From NCBI GenBank assembly GCA_002483365.1, contig DLHT01000011.1, positions 186,001 through 250,000 of the forward strand: a DNA stretch of 64,000 nucleotides. The letters run 5' to 3'. Under the pieces are notes generated by a model, which was not told the DNA's origin, ran no database searches, and saw only the letters and a program-made list of their open reading frames with translations. This stretch comes from Cellvibrio sp. UBA7661. Its GTDB lineage: Bacteria; Pseudomonadota; Gammaproteobacteria; Pseudomonadales; Cellvibrionaceae. A program made the translations under genes and the position numbers. This document shows positions 49,919 through 58,319 of this stretch, one piece after another. The first letter of the stretch is position 1. Each line of letters starts with the position of its first letter.

Positions 49919-50722
49919 ATGGAAGCTCCTGTTTCATTGCTGGTTGTTTTTTTGGTATTTCCTGTAGGTTTTTTGCTGTTTTTAATCATTTCACTTAGCC
50001 TTAAAAAGCGTCAGGCAAGCGCATTATTTTTTAAAGGTATTACCTACATAAAACTGCTGCGCAGCTTGTTAACGCGCATTCAGCAGCATCGCGGTTTGAC
50101 AACGGGTTTTATCAATGGGAACCATGCTGCGCAGCAGAATATTGCAACCTTATCGGTTCAGATCAATCAAATTATTGCTGAACTTGATGCGGCAGGTGAC
50201 TGGATGAAGGATAACGTCAAATGGTCCAGTTTGGTGGATCATTGGAGCCGTTTGTCATCCATTTACATACAGGGTGATGCCGACAAGAACTTTAAACAGC
50301 ACAATATGTTGATCGCCAATTTATTATATTTAATTGATGATATAGCGGATGCACACCATCTTTCAAAATTGACGGGTGAGGCAAGCGATACCGATTGGCG
50401 CTATTTATTATCGATTGCTGAATATATTGGGCAGGCGCGCGCTTTGGGTACTGGCGTTGCGGCAAAGGGGGAGTGTTCCAGCGTGTTGCGGATCCAGCTC
50501 AACCATCTCCGCAATAAAATTGCATCCAGTGTTGATGCATCCTGGCCAGATGCATCGCGTGTGGAAATCCAAAAATTATTGCGTTGTATAGAAACGCAAT
50601 TGATTGTTGATCATCCCTGTATTCAAGTGGAGGATTATTTTCAACTGGCGACCCGATGTATTGAGCATGTGTTTGATCAATTCGATCGCCAGATTGAGCG
50701 TTTGCAATATTACCGTAATTAA
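49919..50722 (+). CDS. Membrane-anchored NIT-like sensory protein without output domain
   Basis: A 267-residue protein with an N-terminal membrane helix (LVVFLVFPVGFLLFLIISLSL) and a helical cytoplasmic or periplasmic domain whose start, LLRSLLTRIQQHRGLTTGFI, resembles the nitrate/nitrite-sensing NIT domain (R-x-RG-hydrophobic pattern). Unlike NIT-containing receptors it has no kinase, methyl-accepting or HAMP part. The later region (YIGQARALGTGVAAKGECS) also fits the NIT second half. Family assignment is by pattern only. It ends 3 bp from the end of batD on the other strand. Confidence 0.6.
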   Translation: MEAPVSLLVVFLVFPVGFLLFLIISLSLKKRQASALFFKGITYIKLLRSLLTRIQQHRGLTTGFINGNHAAQQNIATLSVQINQIIAELDAAGDWMKDNVKWSSLVDHWSRLSSIYIQGDADKNFKQHNMLIANLLYLIDDIADAHHLSKLTGEASDTDWRYLLSIAEYIGQARALGTGVAAKGECSSVLRIQLNHLRNKIASSVDASWPDASRVEIQKLLRCIETQLIVDHPCIQVEDYFQLATRCIEHVFDQFDRQIERLQYYRN

Positions 50723-50725
50723 ACC

Positions 50726-52486
50726 TTAGCTTTTATACAGCGGCTGTAATGGGCTGCTGTTTTTATTGTTGTAGGATTTATTCCTACGGAAGTTTGCCAA
50801 GGTCTGCAAGAGTATTTCACTGTCTGGTGTAATGTTATTCCCACCAAAAATTGCCTCATCCAGTTTGCGTAGTTCTTCGGTGAGTTCCACGCTATTGATA
50901 TGTGTTGCAATGGTTTGTAAGTTGGTCAGCGATGGATTTTTCCAATAAATCTGGGCCCAATCGATCAAGGCTTTGCGTAACTCTTTCCAATTGTTTTCGG
51001 CCAGCTCTCGCTTAACCTGATTCCATGCCGCATTTTCCGCTTGCAGACGCTGGTTTTTTTCCTGCTCTTTCGCAGTATGAAGGCCTGCAAGCTTGCGTTT
51101 GACGATAAAAAATTCCAATGCAAAATAGGCAGCGGCCAATAAGCTAACCAAATTGGTGATGTAGAGCCATATCGGTGTTTGCTGAACAATACGCGTTGAT
51201 TGTTCTTTAAGGCCTGTTAGGTCAGTGTCAATATCCACAGTTGCGGGAGCAGTTTCTTCATTTTCGGTTGTTGCCTGTTGGTTTTGTTCGGCGAGTTGTT
51301 GTGCAGACATATCACCCAGACCGACACGCAATGTCACGGCAGGCAATGTTGCTGTGCGCAGGCTATTACTGTTGGTATCCCACCAGTTAACCTTCACCTC
51401 AGGCAAAGTGAAATCGCCGGCTTTGGTGGGCACTATGGCGATAGTTTCAATGCGTGATCCTGTTATGCCCTGGCTATTTTTTTGGTCATCGTTTTGAGCT
51501 TGATCGTTATAAAATGTGAGCCCATTAACCGGCAGGATTTGCAATGGATTAATTTGGCCTGCGGTCAAACCATCTGCTTTGATTGTAATGCTGCGGGTGA
51601 CTGGTTCACCAATTTTTAATGCGTCTATGCTTGTGCTCCAATGCTCACTCAGGCTGACATTGGTGGCTGGCATCCAGTTGTTACCATTTGCAGCGGCAGG
51701 TGCTGGCAATATGGTCAGACGTTGCTCTTCGGTACGTAAACGCAAAATATTATTTTGGTTGTTGCCATAAAATCTGTCCCATAAATCGCGATGGCCTGTA
51801 TCAATAGCAACTTGGTACAACATGCTGGGAATAATCAACTCGCCACTTTGTTGCGGGAAGAGCGCATAGCGGGTTTCAATAACTGCACCGGGTCGGCCAT
51901 TTATTTTGGTTTGATATTGCTTTTCATCCAGTTGCACCGCTAGAGCATCTTTCACTTGCAGTGGTGACAGTTCCATTCCACTGAGGCTGATAGTGGTAAA
52001 CAAGCGCAGCGTTACAATGATTTGTTCCTGCACATAGCTGGTATCTTTGCTGGTTTCTATTTCAACGCTGACATTGTCATCGGTATTTTGTGGCGATTTA
52101 CTTTTCCCTTCGATAGTTATTTCAATCGCATCGCTGATTGCGCCATCGATTGAAAATGAAGGAATCAACAGTTTGCCGATACGCTTGGGTGCAAGTGCAA
52201 TTTTCCATTCGGTAGATGCTTCCATACTGCCGTTGATGATGCTCATTTGGGTGCCGCTACGGGTATTTAAAATATCAAAATCTTTTTGCAGCAATTCATA
52301 ATCAGGCGTTGCGTTGATTTGTTCGTCGTAGCGCAGCGTCAAGGTAAAGGTTTCGGTCAGGGCGAGTGTATCGCGGTCTACGCTGGCAGTAAGGTTGCCA
52401 GCATAAACATTCAGCCCCGTCACCATTAATAAAAAGCCTATGCAATGGCTGAGCAATTTCTGCAAAGTAAAAAATGCGTTTTTCAT
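50726..52486 (-). CDS. BatD family protein
   Basis: Last gene of the Bat (Bacteroides aerotolerance-like) operon. From ATG 52486, preceded by GGA 10 bases upstream, the 586-residue product has a signal peptide (FLLMVTGLNVYA), tandem beta-rich domains starting NLTASVDRDTLALTETFTL, and one membrane helix near residue 445 (TPIWLYITNLVSLLAAAYFAL) with a cytoplasmic charged tail. BatD likely presents a large periplasmic region. The TTG at 52504 is in frame but less likely. Function of Bat proteins is not settled; they are linked to stress and envelope integrity. Confidence 0.88.
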   Translation of the reverse strand: MKNAFFTLQKLLSHCIGFLLMVTGLNVYAGNLTASVDRDTLALTETFTLTLRYDEQINATPDYELLQKDFDILNTRSGTQMSIINGSMEASTEWKIALAPKRIGKLLIPSFSIDGAISDAIEITIEGKSKSPQNTDDNVSVEIETSKDTSYVQEQIIVTLRLFTTISLSGMELSPLQVKDALAVQLDEKQYQTKINGRPGAVIETRYALFPQQSGELIIPSMLYQVAIDTGHRDLWDRFYGNNQNNILRLRTEEQRLTILPAPAAANGNNWMPATNVSLSEHWSTSIDALKIGEPVTRSITIKADGLTAGQINPLQILPVNGLTFYNDQAQNDDQKNSQGITGSRIETIAIVPTKAGDFTLPEVKVNWWDTNSNSLRTATLPAVTLRVGLGDMSAQQLAEQNQQATTENEETAPATVDIDTDLTGLKEQSTRIVQQTPIWLYITNLVSLLAAAYFALEFFIVKRKLAGLHTAKEQEKNQRLQAENAAWNQVKRELAENNWKELRKALIDWAQIYWKNPSLTNLQTIATHINSVELTEELRKLDEAIFGGNNITPDSEILLQTLANFRRNKSYNNKNSSPLQPLYKS

Positions 52487-52546
52487 TGTGTATTTCCGTT
52501 GCAAATAAATGCGTCTCGATAATTGATCCCATACCGGGCAGGTTAC

Positions 52547-54550
52547 CTACCAGCGATTTTCTGCCCCATTAGCAGGAGGTTCCCAATCACCATTGAGAAT
52601 TTCGTAGTTGCGTTTGTCATGTTCGTAATTAAATTTGTTGCGTAATAAGCCACCCGGATCATCTGGCACGCGCCGCAGCCATTGCTCCATCGCCTGACGT
52701 TCTTCATCTGTTAAGCCATCATCTTTGGGCTCGCCTGCTTGACGTTGCTCTTCAGCGGCTTGCTCTTCTTTTCGCTGTTCATCCTGTTCACGCTGTGCAG
52801 CGTCAGCAGCTTCTTTCTCTTGCTCGGATTTTTGTTCCTCTGATTGATTCATTGCAGACGAATTTTGCTGGGTATCGTCTTTTTGTTCGTCAGAGCTGTC
52901 CTTTTGTTCGTCAGGACTATCCTTGGGTTCTGCATCGGGCTGATTTTGATTGTCCGATGATTGTTGGTTTTGGTTGTCCTGGTTTTTATTTTGGTCGTCG
53001 CTCTGCTGATCTTGATTTTGTTTATCCTGGTTTTGTTCATTTTGGTTTTGTTGGTCGTTGTTCTTTTGATCATTGCTCTTTTGGTTATTGTTTTGTTGAT
53101 CCTGACTCTCCTGATCCTTGTTTTGCTGATCGTCATTTTGCTGGCTGTCGGAATCCTGGTTTTGCTGTTGCTGCTTAAGCGCATCTTCCACTAACTGGCG
53201 ATTCTTTTTTGCATCTTCCAGAGCAGGATTTAACTTCAAAGCCTCGTCATACGCTTTGATAGCGTCCTGTAGCTGATTGGCTTTGGCTAGGGCATTGCCA
53301 CGGTTGTAATGGCTTTCAGCGGTGTTGGATTGGGCATAGCCTTTTGCGGCATCGCCGTAATTACCTGCGCGATATTGAGCGCTGGCTTTCCAATCGGGAT
53401 GATCAAATTGCTGTGCTGCTTCAGCGGCTTGTTGTTGCTGGAGCTTTTCATAAGCTTGCTGATTTTTATTTTTCCATAAATCATCCCAGCCGAATGCGTA
53501 GCTTTTACTGGGTGTCAATGCGGCCATGGGGATGATGAATAAACACAGCAATACGCCCTTGCGGAAGCAGTACAAAATAATTGGCAGCAATAAAATGACC
53601 AGCCAGTGGCCGCGGTCATACCAACTGTCAAATTCGCGATCGACTCGTTGGGTTTCTTCTTTTTGTGGTGCAGGTAAATCCATCAAGTAATCAATATCGC
53701 TGCTGGTGTTACTCATGGTGCGGTAACGGCCACGGGTTTTCTGCGCAAGCGATTGTAGATCGCTGGCGTTTAATGCAGTGGTGACAATATTGCGTTTATT
53801 GTCGCGTACGAAACCACCGTTTTCACTTGGGATAGGCGTAGGTGAAGTGCCGCCAATACCGAGAATAGAAAGCCGATATTGGCTTTCACGATCCATCATT
53901 TCTTGCAGGTTGTATTGCGCATCTGCATCGACGCCATCGGTAATCAACAGCAAATCACCTTGGGTGATATTGGAATCCTTTAGCAGTTTGATAGCACGGC
54001 TCACCGCCGCTTCGGTATTGCTGCCGGGCGCGGGCATTACATTGGGATGTAACGCAGGAATTATATTGTTGATAGTTTCTGTGTCATCCGTAAGTGGCGT
54101 TACGACATGTGCATCGCCAGCATAAACGACGAGTGCGGTTTGGCCATCTTTACGCAAACGCAATAGGTCAACCAGTTTTAAACGAGCGCGCACAAGGCGT
54201 GAGGGTTTTACATCTTCGCTCATCATAGATGGTGAAAGGTCTAACATAATTACCAGCGCTTGTTGGTTTTGTTCAACAGCGACCGGGCGCTTTTCCCAGC
54301 TGGGGCCGGCGAGGGCGATACAGCTGATGACCCAGGCAATTAATAATGCAATCAGTCGCCAAGGCTTGATGCGAGTTGTCTGACCATCGAGTAAATATTG
54401 CAATAATTCGGGCGCAACCATTTGCTGCCATTGGCGAGCGTTGTGTTTTTGATACCACAACAGCAGCGCAATAATGACGACGGGCACTAATGCGGCTAAC
54501 CACCAAGGGCGCAAAAAATGGAAGTGAGTCAGTAATAAATCGAATGACAT
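52547..54550 (-). CDS. BatB/BatC fusion: VWA domain, TPR and Q/N/D-rich tail
   Basis: A 667-residue protein. N-terminal membrane helices (about 16-32 and 66-82), a von Willebrand factor A domain with the MIDAS motif DLSPSM (104-109) and ITDGVDADA, a third helix (about 325-340), then a TPR-like segment (ESHYNRGNALAKANQ, DAIKAYDEALKLNPALEDA) around 410-450, then a low-complexity tail of Gln, Asn, Asp, Lys and Ser from about 457 to 590, and a conserved end (ERQAMEQWLRRVPDDPGGLL). BatB and BatC are separate genes in some organisms; here they are one. It lies between batA and batD. Confidence 0.92.
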   Translation of the reverse strand: MSFDLLLTHFHFLRPWWLAALVPVVIIALLLWYQKHNARQWQQMVAPELLQYLLDGQTTRIKPWRLIALLIAWVISCIALAGPSWEKRPVAVEQNQQALVIMLDLSPSMMSEDVKPSRLVRARLKLVDLLRLRKDGQTALVVYAGDAHVVTPLTDDTETINNIIPALHPNVMPAPGSNTEAAVSRAIKLLKDSNITQGDLLLITDGVDADAQYNLQEMMDRESQYRLSILGIGGTSPTPIPSENGGFVRDNKRNIVTTALNASDLQSLAQKTRGRYRTMSNTSSDIDYLMDLPAPQKEETQRVDREFDSWYDRGHWLVILLLPIILYCFRKGVLLCLFIIPMAALTPSKSYAFGWDDLWKNKNQQAYEKLQQQQAAEAAQQFDHPDWKASAQYRAGNYGDAAKGYAQSNTAESHYNRGNALAKANQLQDAIKAYDEALKLNPALEDAKKNRQLVEDALKQQQQNQDSDSQQNDDQQNKDQESQDQQNNNQKSNDQKNNDQQNQNEQNQDKQNQDQQSDDQNKNQDNQNQQSSDNQNQPDAEPKDSPDEQKDSSDEQKDDTQQNSSAMNQSEEQKSEQEKEAADAAQREQDEQRKEEQAAEEQRQAGEPKDDGLTDEERQAMEQWLRRVPDDPGGLLRNKFNYEHDKRNYEILNGDWEPPANGAENRW
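52790..53190 (-). repeat. Low-complexity coding repeat (Gln/Asn/Asp codons) in batBC
   Basis: About 400 bp of repetitive CAG/CAA, AAT/AAC and GAT/GAC codons encode the QQNDQQNKDQ-like tail of the BatB/C protein. On the other strand the same sequence reads as a spurious hydrophobic frame. Such tracts expand and contract by slippage and are likely to vary between strains. Confidence 0.8.
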
Positions 54551-54551
54551 T

Positions 54552-55571
54552 TTATTTCACCTCCGCTTTAAGAGTGGCTGATGAAATTGCGCGGCCTTGC
54601 CACACATGGCTGACTGCCAATAGCAGGCTCAGTAAAAACGCGAATGCGAGCGGCCAATAAAATAATGTCTGCACCGGACGAAAAGTTTCCGTTTGTATTT
54701 CAATCGGCTCAAGGCGATCCAATTCACGGTGAATGCTATCCAGTTCTTCCAGATTGCGCGCACGGAAATATTTTCCACCGGTTTTTTCTGCAATCGCCAT
54801 CATGGTGCCTTCATCCAAATCGCGCGAGGGGTTAATGGTGCGCGAGCCAAATAAACCCGGCACTTCCATTTCTTCTGCACCAAAGGCGATGGTGTAAATC
54901 GTAATGCCTGCTTTTTGGGCAAGCTCTGTTGCCCTGTCTGGTGAAAGGACACCTGCAGTATTGGCTCCGTCAGTTAGCACGACCAGAACGCGGCTGGCAT
55001 TTGGCCTGTCGCGCAGGCGTTTGACCGCGAGACCAATTGCATCGCCAATGGCAGTTTCCCGTCCCGCAAAACCGATTTGTGCTTCTTGTAATAATTGATT
55101 AACGGTTTGGCGATCATAGGTTAAGGGTGCCTGCAAATAGGCTTGCGCGCCGAATAAAATCAAACCCAGGCGATCGCTGGTGCGACGCTGAACAAAATCA
55201 CCAATCACGTGTTTTACCGCCATCAGGCGATTAATACGGCGGCCACTCAGCACCATGTCGGTTTGTTCCATGCTGCCGGAAATATCCACGGCCATTAACA
55301 AATCGCGTCCGCTGGACGGCATGCTGGTGGGCTCACCGACCCATTGCGGATTGGTAGCCGCTAATAAGCAACTTAACCACACAGCCCATAACACTATTAA
55401 TAGTGCAGGGCGCTTGCCTGAACTAAAACGATTTTGCTGTTCCAGTTGGCTGGCGTCTTGATAAAAAGGAACACGCAGTGCTGCTTCAATTCTTTTCTTC
55501 GGTGCGATAAAACCCATCAGTAACGGAAGCGGGGCAAGTAATAATAACCACGGCCATTGCATTTCAAACAT
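54552..55571 (-). CDS. BatA, VWA-domain membrane protein
   Basis: A 339-residue membrane protein with two N-terminal helices (WPWLLLLAPLPLLMGF and PALLIVLWAVWLSCLLAAT), a von Willebrand factor A domain with complete MIDAS DISGSM (96-101), LILFGAQAYLQAP and VVLTDGANTAG, and a C-terminal helix (LFYWPLAFAFLLSLLLA). Its ATG overlaps the end of the DUF4381 gene by eight bases and its stop is one base from batB/C, so the genes are tightly coupled. It probably works with MoxR in metal- or stress-linked complex assembly. Confidence 0.93.
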   Translation of the reverse strand: MFEMQWPWLLLLAPLPLLMGFIAPKKRIEAALRVPFYQDASQLEQQNRFSSGKRPALLIVLWAVWLSCLLAATNPQWVGEPTSMPSSGRDLLMAVDISGSMEQTDMVLSGRRINRLMAVKHVIGDFVQRRTSDRLGLILFGAQAYLQAPLTYDRQTVNQLLQEAQIGFAGRETAIGDAIGLAVKRLRDRPNASRVLVVLTDGANTAGVLSPDRATELAQKAGITIYTIAFGAEEMEVPGLFGSRTINPSRDLDEGTMMAIAEKTGGKYFRARNLEELDSIHRELDRLEPIEIQTETFRPVQTLFYWPLAFAFLLSLLLAVSHVWQGRAISSATLKAEVK

Positions 55572-56118
55572 GAGTGGCCTCCTGCGTGATCATTTTTTTC
55601 AGCGGAAGTTTTTGTCGATGATTGCGGTGTAATGCAATCCACTTTGCACTCAATTGTTGCAAGTCATCGACCGCGATCTGCGGATTTTTTTGATAAGGGC
55701 CGATTAATAATGCCTGGCCAATCTCGCCAGAAAAAGCGTTGTTGGTTTCAGGGCATACCGAGTCCAACCAATGCAGCCAATCGACTCCTTTAATACTGGC
55801 GTTAAAACTCTGTGGATAGGATGTCAGTGCAGTACGGCGCAGCAGCAAGCTCAGCGCTTGTAAATACGCAGCGGTATTGTGCGTTTGTTGGTAATCAGCA
55901 TAAATGCCTGCGAGTTGATGTTGTGCAACCGCGCGATACACATTCTGCGCTTTACGTTTGCGCCACATAAAAAAGAGGGCGGCAACCAGTAATAGAAGAA
56001 CGATCAAAATCCACCAGCCAGGTGCCAGTGGCCACCAGCTTACGCCATCGGGTAAATGGATATCGGCTAATTGATCCAGTGGGGATGCTGTCGGTTGTTG
56101 TGGCATTGACGGTTGCAT
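55564..56118 (-). CDS. DUF4381 membrane protein of the Bat operon
   Basis: A 184-residue protein with an N-terminal region PLDQLADIHLPDGVSWWPLAPG, one membrane helix (WWILIVLLLLVAALFFMW) and a helical cytoplasmic domain (VYRAVAQHQLAGIYADYQQ), matching the DUF4381 family, always found in MoxR/Bat operons. Role not established, presumably a structural partner of the VWA proteins. It lies between the DUF58 and batA genes and overlaps batA by eight bases. Confidence 0.9.
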   Translation of the reverse strand: MQPSMPQQPTASPLDQLADIHLPDGVSWWPLAPGWWILIVLLLLVAALFFMWRKRKAQNVYRAVAQHQLAGIYADYQQTHNTAAYLQALSLLLRRTALTSYPQSFNASIKGVDWLHWLDSVCPETNNAFSGEIGQALLIGPYQKNPQIAVDDLQQLSAKWIALHRNHRQKLPLKKMITQEATHV

Positions 56119-56163
56119 AATCTACTTAATATTCGTGAATAGAATTAACTGTTGCGACCAGCG

Positions 56164-57135
56164 CTATTTTTTTCGCCCAAAAGCTTTGCGTAAACCATCC
56201 TGGATATCGTCTTGCGTGGCGTAACTCAGCAGTGGAATACGCAGTCGTTTACACATTTGTGTGAGCATATGCAGGCGTTGGTCGAACTGGTTTTTATAAG
56301 CTTGTTGAAACGCTTTGTCATGAGTTGCCAATTGCAAACGTTCACGCCCATCGCTGATGGTGAGCGGAGCATTACTGATAAGCTCGCGTTCCAGTTGGTC
56401 ATAAAGATGAATCAGCGTAACGTCGGTGTGACGCGCTAGTTCAAAGAGCTGTTGTTCGGCTTTGCTATCAAGATCGTGAAAGTCGCTGATGATAAACAGC
56501 GCGCATCCTGGCTTGGCGATGCGTCGTGCATCGGCCAACATATCATTGAGCGTATTGGCGCGTTGTAATTGCCCGTTGGCGAGTGATTGGGGTGCAGGTG
56601 TTATTGGCGATGTTAAGCGGTGATTGTAATCCTGTAATTGATGCAGCAATTCCAATACCGCGTGTTTGCTGCGGCGCGGGCGTACATCGCGCTGGTCGTA
56701 ATCGCCAAACACCAATGCGCCCAAACGGTCGCCATTGGCAAGTGCTGCCCAACCCAATAGTGCGGCGATATGTGCAGCAAGTACTGATTTAAAACAGCGT
56801 GTGCTGCCAAAAAATAACGGCGAACGTTGGTCTACCAACATAAACACCGGGCGCTCGCGTTCCTCGCGAAAAATTTTGGTGTGCGCAACTTGCGTGCGTG
56901 CAGTGACTCGCCAATCAATCGAGCGGATGTCATCGCCGGGTTGATACAAACGCACTTCTTCAAAGTCCATTCCACGCCCGCGAAAACGGGTGCGTTCACT
57001 ACCGGATAACAAACTGCGCGCAGGTTGATGTGCAAACAGTTTTAAATCTTGCGCTGAAAATCGGCAGCGCAATAACGCCGCGAGCTCGGTGTAAGCGCCG
57101 CGCGGATTGAGATCTTGTTGCGATGTGTTGCTCAT
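56164..57135 (-). CDS. DUF58 domain-containing protein of the Bat operon
   Basis: A 323-residue protein with the DUF58 signature GDDIRSIDWRVTARTQ and FREERERPVFMLVDQRSP, plus a VWA-like fold in the C-terminal half (FIISDFHDLD). It follows moxR by 30 bp. DUF58 proteins are the standard second member of MoxR-linked operons, probably binding the ATPase to VWA effector proteins. Length and motifs are typical. Confidence 0.93.
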   Translation of the reverse strand: MSNTSQQDLNPRGAYTELAALLRCRFSAQDLKLFAHQPARSLLSGSERTRFRGRGMDFEEVRLYQPGDDIRSIDWRVTARTQVAHTKIFREERERPVFMLVDQRSPLFFGSTRCFKSVLAAHIAALLGWAALANGDRLGALVFGDYDQRDVRPRRSKHAVLELLHQLQDYNHRLTSPITPAPQSLANGQLQRANTLNDMLADARRIAKPGCALFIISDFHDLDSKAEQQLFELARHTDVTLIHLYDQLERELISNAPLTISDGRERLQLATHDKAFQQAYKNQFDQRLHMLTQMCKRLRIPLLSYATQDDIQDGLRKAFGRKK

Positions 57136-57165
57136 GGCCGCTTCCTGTGTAGCTGAATGGGCTGC

Positions 57166-58125
57166 TTAGCTTAGGGGCACGGCGGCGAGCAATTTATCAA
57201 TGGCACTGTTGGTGGTGGTACCAGTGGCCTCTGCTTCAAAACTTAAAATCAAACGGTGGCGCAATACATCGTGCGCAACAGCTTGCACATCATCGGGGCT
57301 GACAAAATCGCGGCCATTTAACCAGGCATGCGCGCGGGCACAGCGGTCAAGTGCGATAGTCGCACGCGGGCTTGCGCCGTATTCAATCAACTCAGCTAAC
57401 TCTTCTGAATATTCTGCCGGGCGACGTGTGGCATTAATCAAATGAACGATGTAGTCCTCAACACTGTCGGCCATATGAATGGATAAAATTTCGTTACGTG
57501 CAGCCTCGATGGTGGCCTGGCTGATGATGTCTGGCTGTGCGGCTGTAACAGCGGCTGCTTCATTGCGCGCTAATTGCAAAATGCGGCGCTCGGCTTCAAT
57601 GCTTGGGTAATCCACCACCACGTGCAACAAAAAGCGGTCGAGCTGTGCTTCCGGTAATGGATAAGTTCCTTCCTGCTCAATCGGGTTTTGCGTCGCCATC
57701 ACCATAAACAAACCGGGTAGGGGGTAAGTTTTACTGCCCACGCTCACTTGCCGCTCGGCCATGGCTTCCAACAAGGCAGACTGCACTTTGGCCGGGGCGC
57801 GGTTGATTTCATCGGCCAATACCAGATTGTGGAAAATTGGCCCGGGCTGGAATTCAAAACGGTTTTGCTCAGGGCGATAAATATCGGTGCCGGTGACATC
57901 CGAAGGCAATAAATCAGGTGTGAACTGGATGCGGTGAAAATTGCCTTCAATTGCTTGCGACAGAGTTTTGATTGCTTTGGTTTTGGCAAGACCGGGCGCA
58001 CCTTCTACCAGCAAATGGCCATCGGCAAGCAACGCAATCAGGAGTCGTTGGGTCAGATGCTCCTGACCGATGATTTGGTCGTTGAGCCAGGTGTTGAGGG
58101 ATTGGATTTGTTGGTAAGCCTGCAT
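57166..58125 (-). CDS. MoxR-family AAA+ ATPase
   Basis: First gene of the Bat operon. The 319-residue ATPase has Walker A GAPGLAKT (42-49), Walker B LVLADEINRAPAKVQSALLE, sensor 1 MVMATQNPIEQEGTYPLPEAQ-type segment split over ATQNP and LPEAQLDRF, and the C-terminal lid ASPRATIALDRCARAHA. MoxR proteins act as chaperones that activate or assemble metal-containing complexes with VWA partners, which here follow in the same transcript. It is divergent from the glutamate dehydrogenase gene across 194 bp. Confidence 0.95.
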   Translation of the reverse strand: MQAYQQIQSLNTWLNDQIIGQEHLTQRLLIALLADGHLLVEGAPGLAKTKAIKTLSQAIEGNFHRIQFTPDLLPSDVTGTDIYRPEQNRFEFQPGPIFHNLVLADEINRAPAKVQSALLEAMAERQVSVGSKTYPLPGLFMVMATQNPIEQEGTYPLPEAQLDRFLLHVVVDYPSIEAERRILQLARNEAAAVTAAQPDIISQATIEAARNEILSIHMADSVEDYIVHLINATRRPAEYSEELAELIEYGASPRATIALDRCARAHAWLNGRDFVSPDDVQAVAHDVLRHRLILSFEAEATGTTTNSAIDKLLAAVPLS

Positions 58126-58319
58126 TGGAATTGAATACCTTTGTCTTTGTGATTAATGGTGAATTCATCGCTGTAGGCCCTTGCGAGTAGGTTACAGCGC
58201 CACAGAAGTGCTCGATAGACCCTGCAAGGTGGTGGCAGTTCCTTGTCATTTCAACTGTTTACAGGAATTTTTCGACTAGTCTTAAAGAACACCTTGTCTT
58301 GCATTAAGGAGCGTATCCA

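Noticed and set aside
52961..53194. Plus-strand hydrophobic frame of 77 codons
   Set aside because: It is the complement of the Gln/Asn/Asp repeat in batBC, which reads as Leu/Val/Ile; the membrane-like look is a composition artefact.
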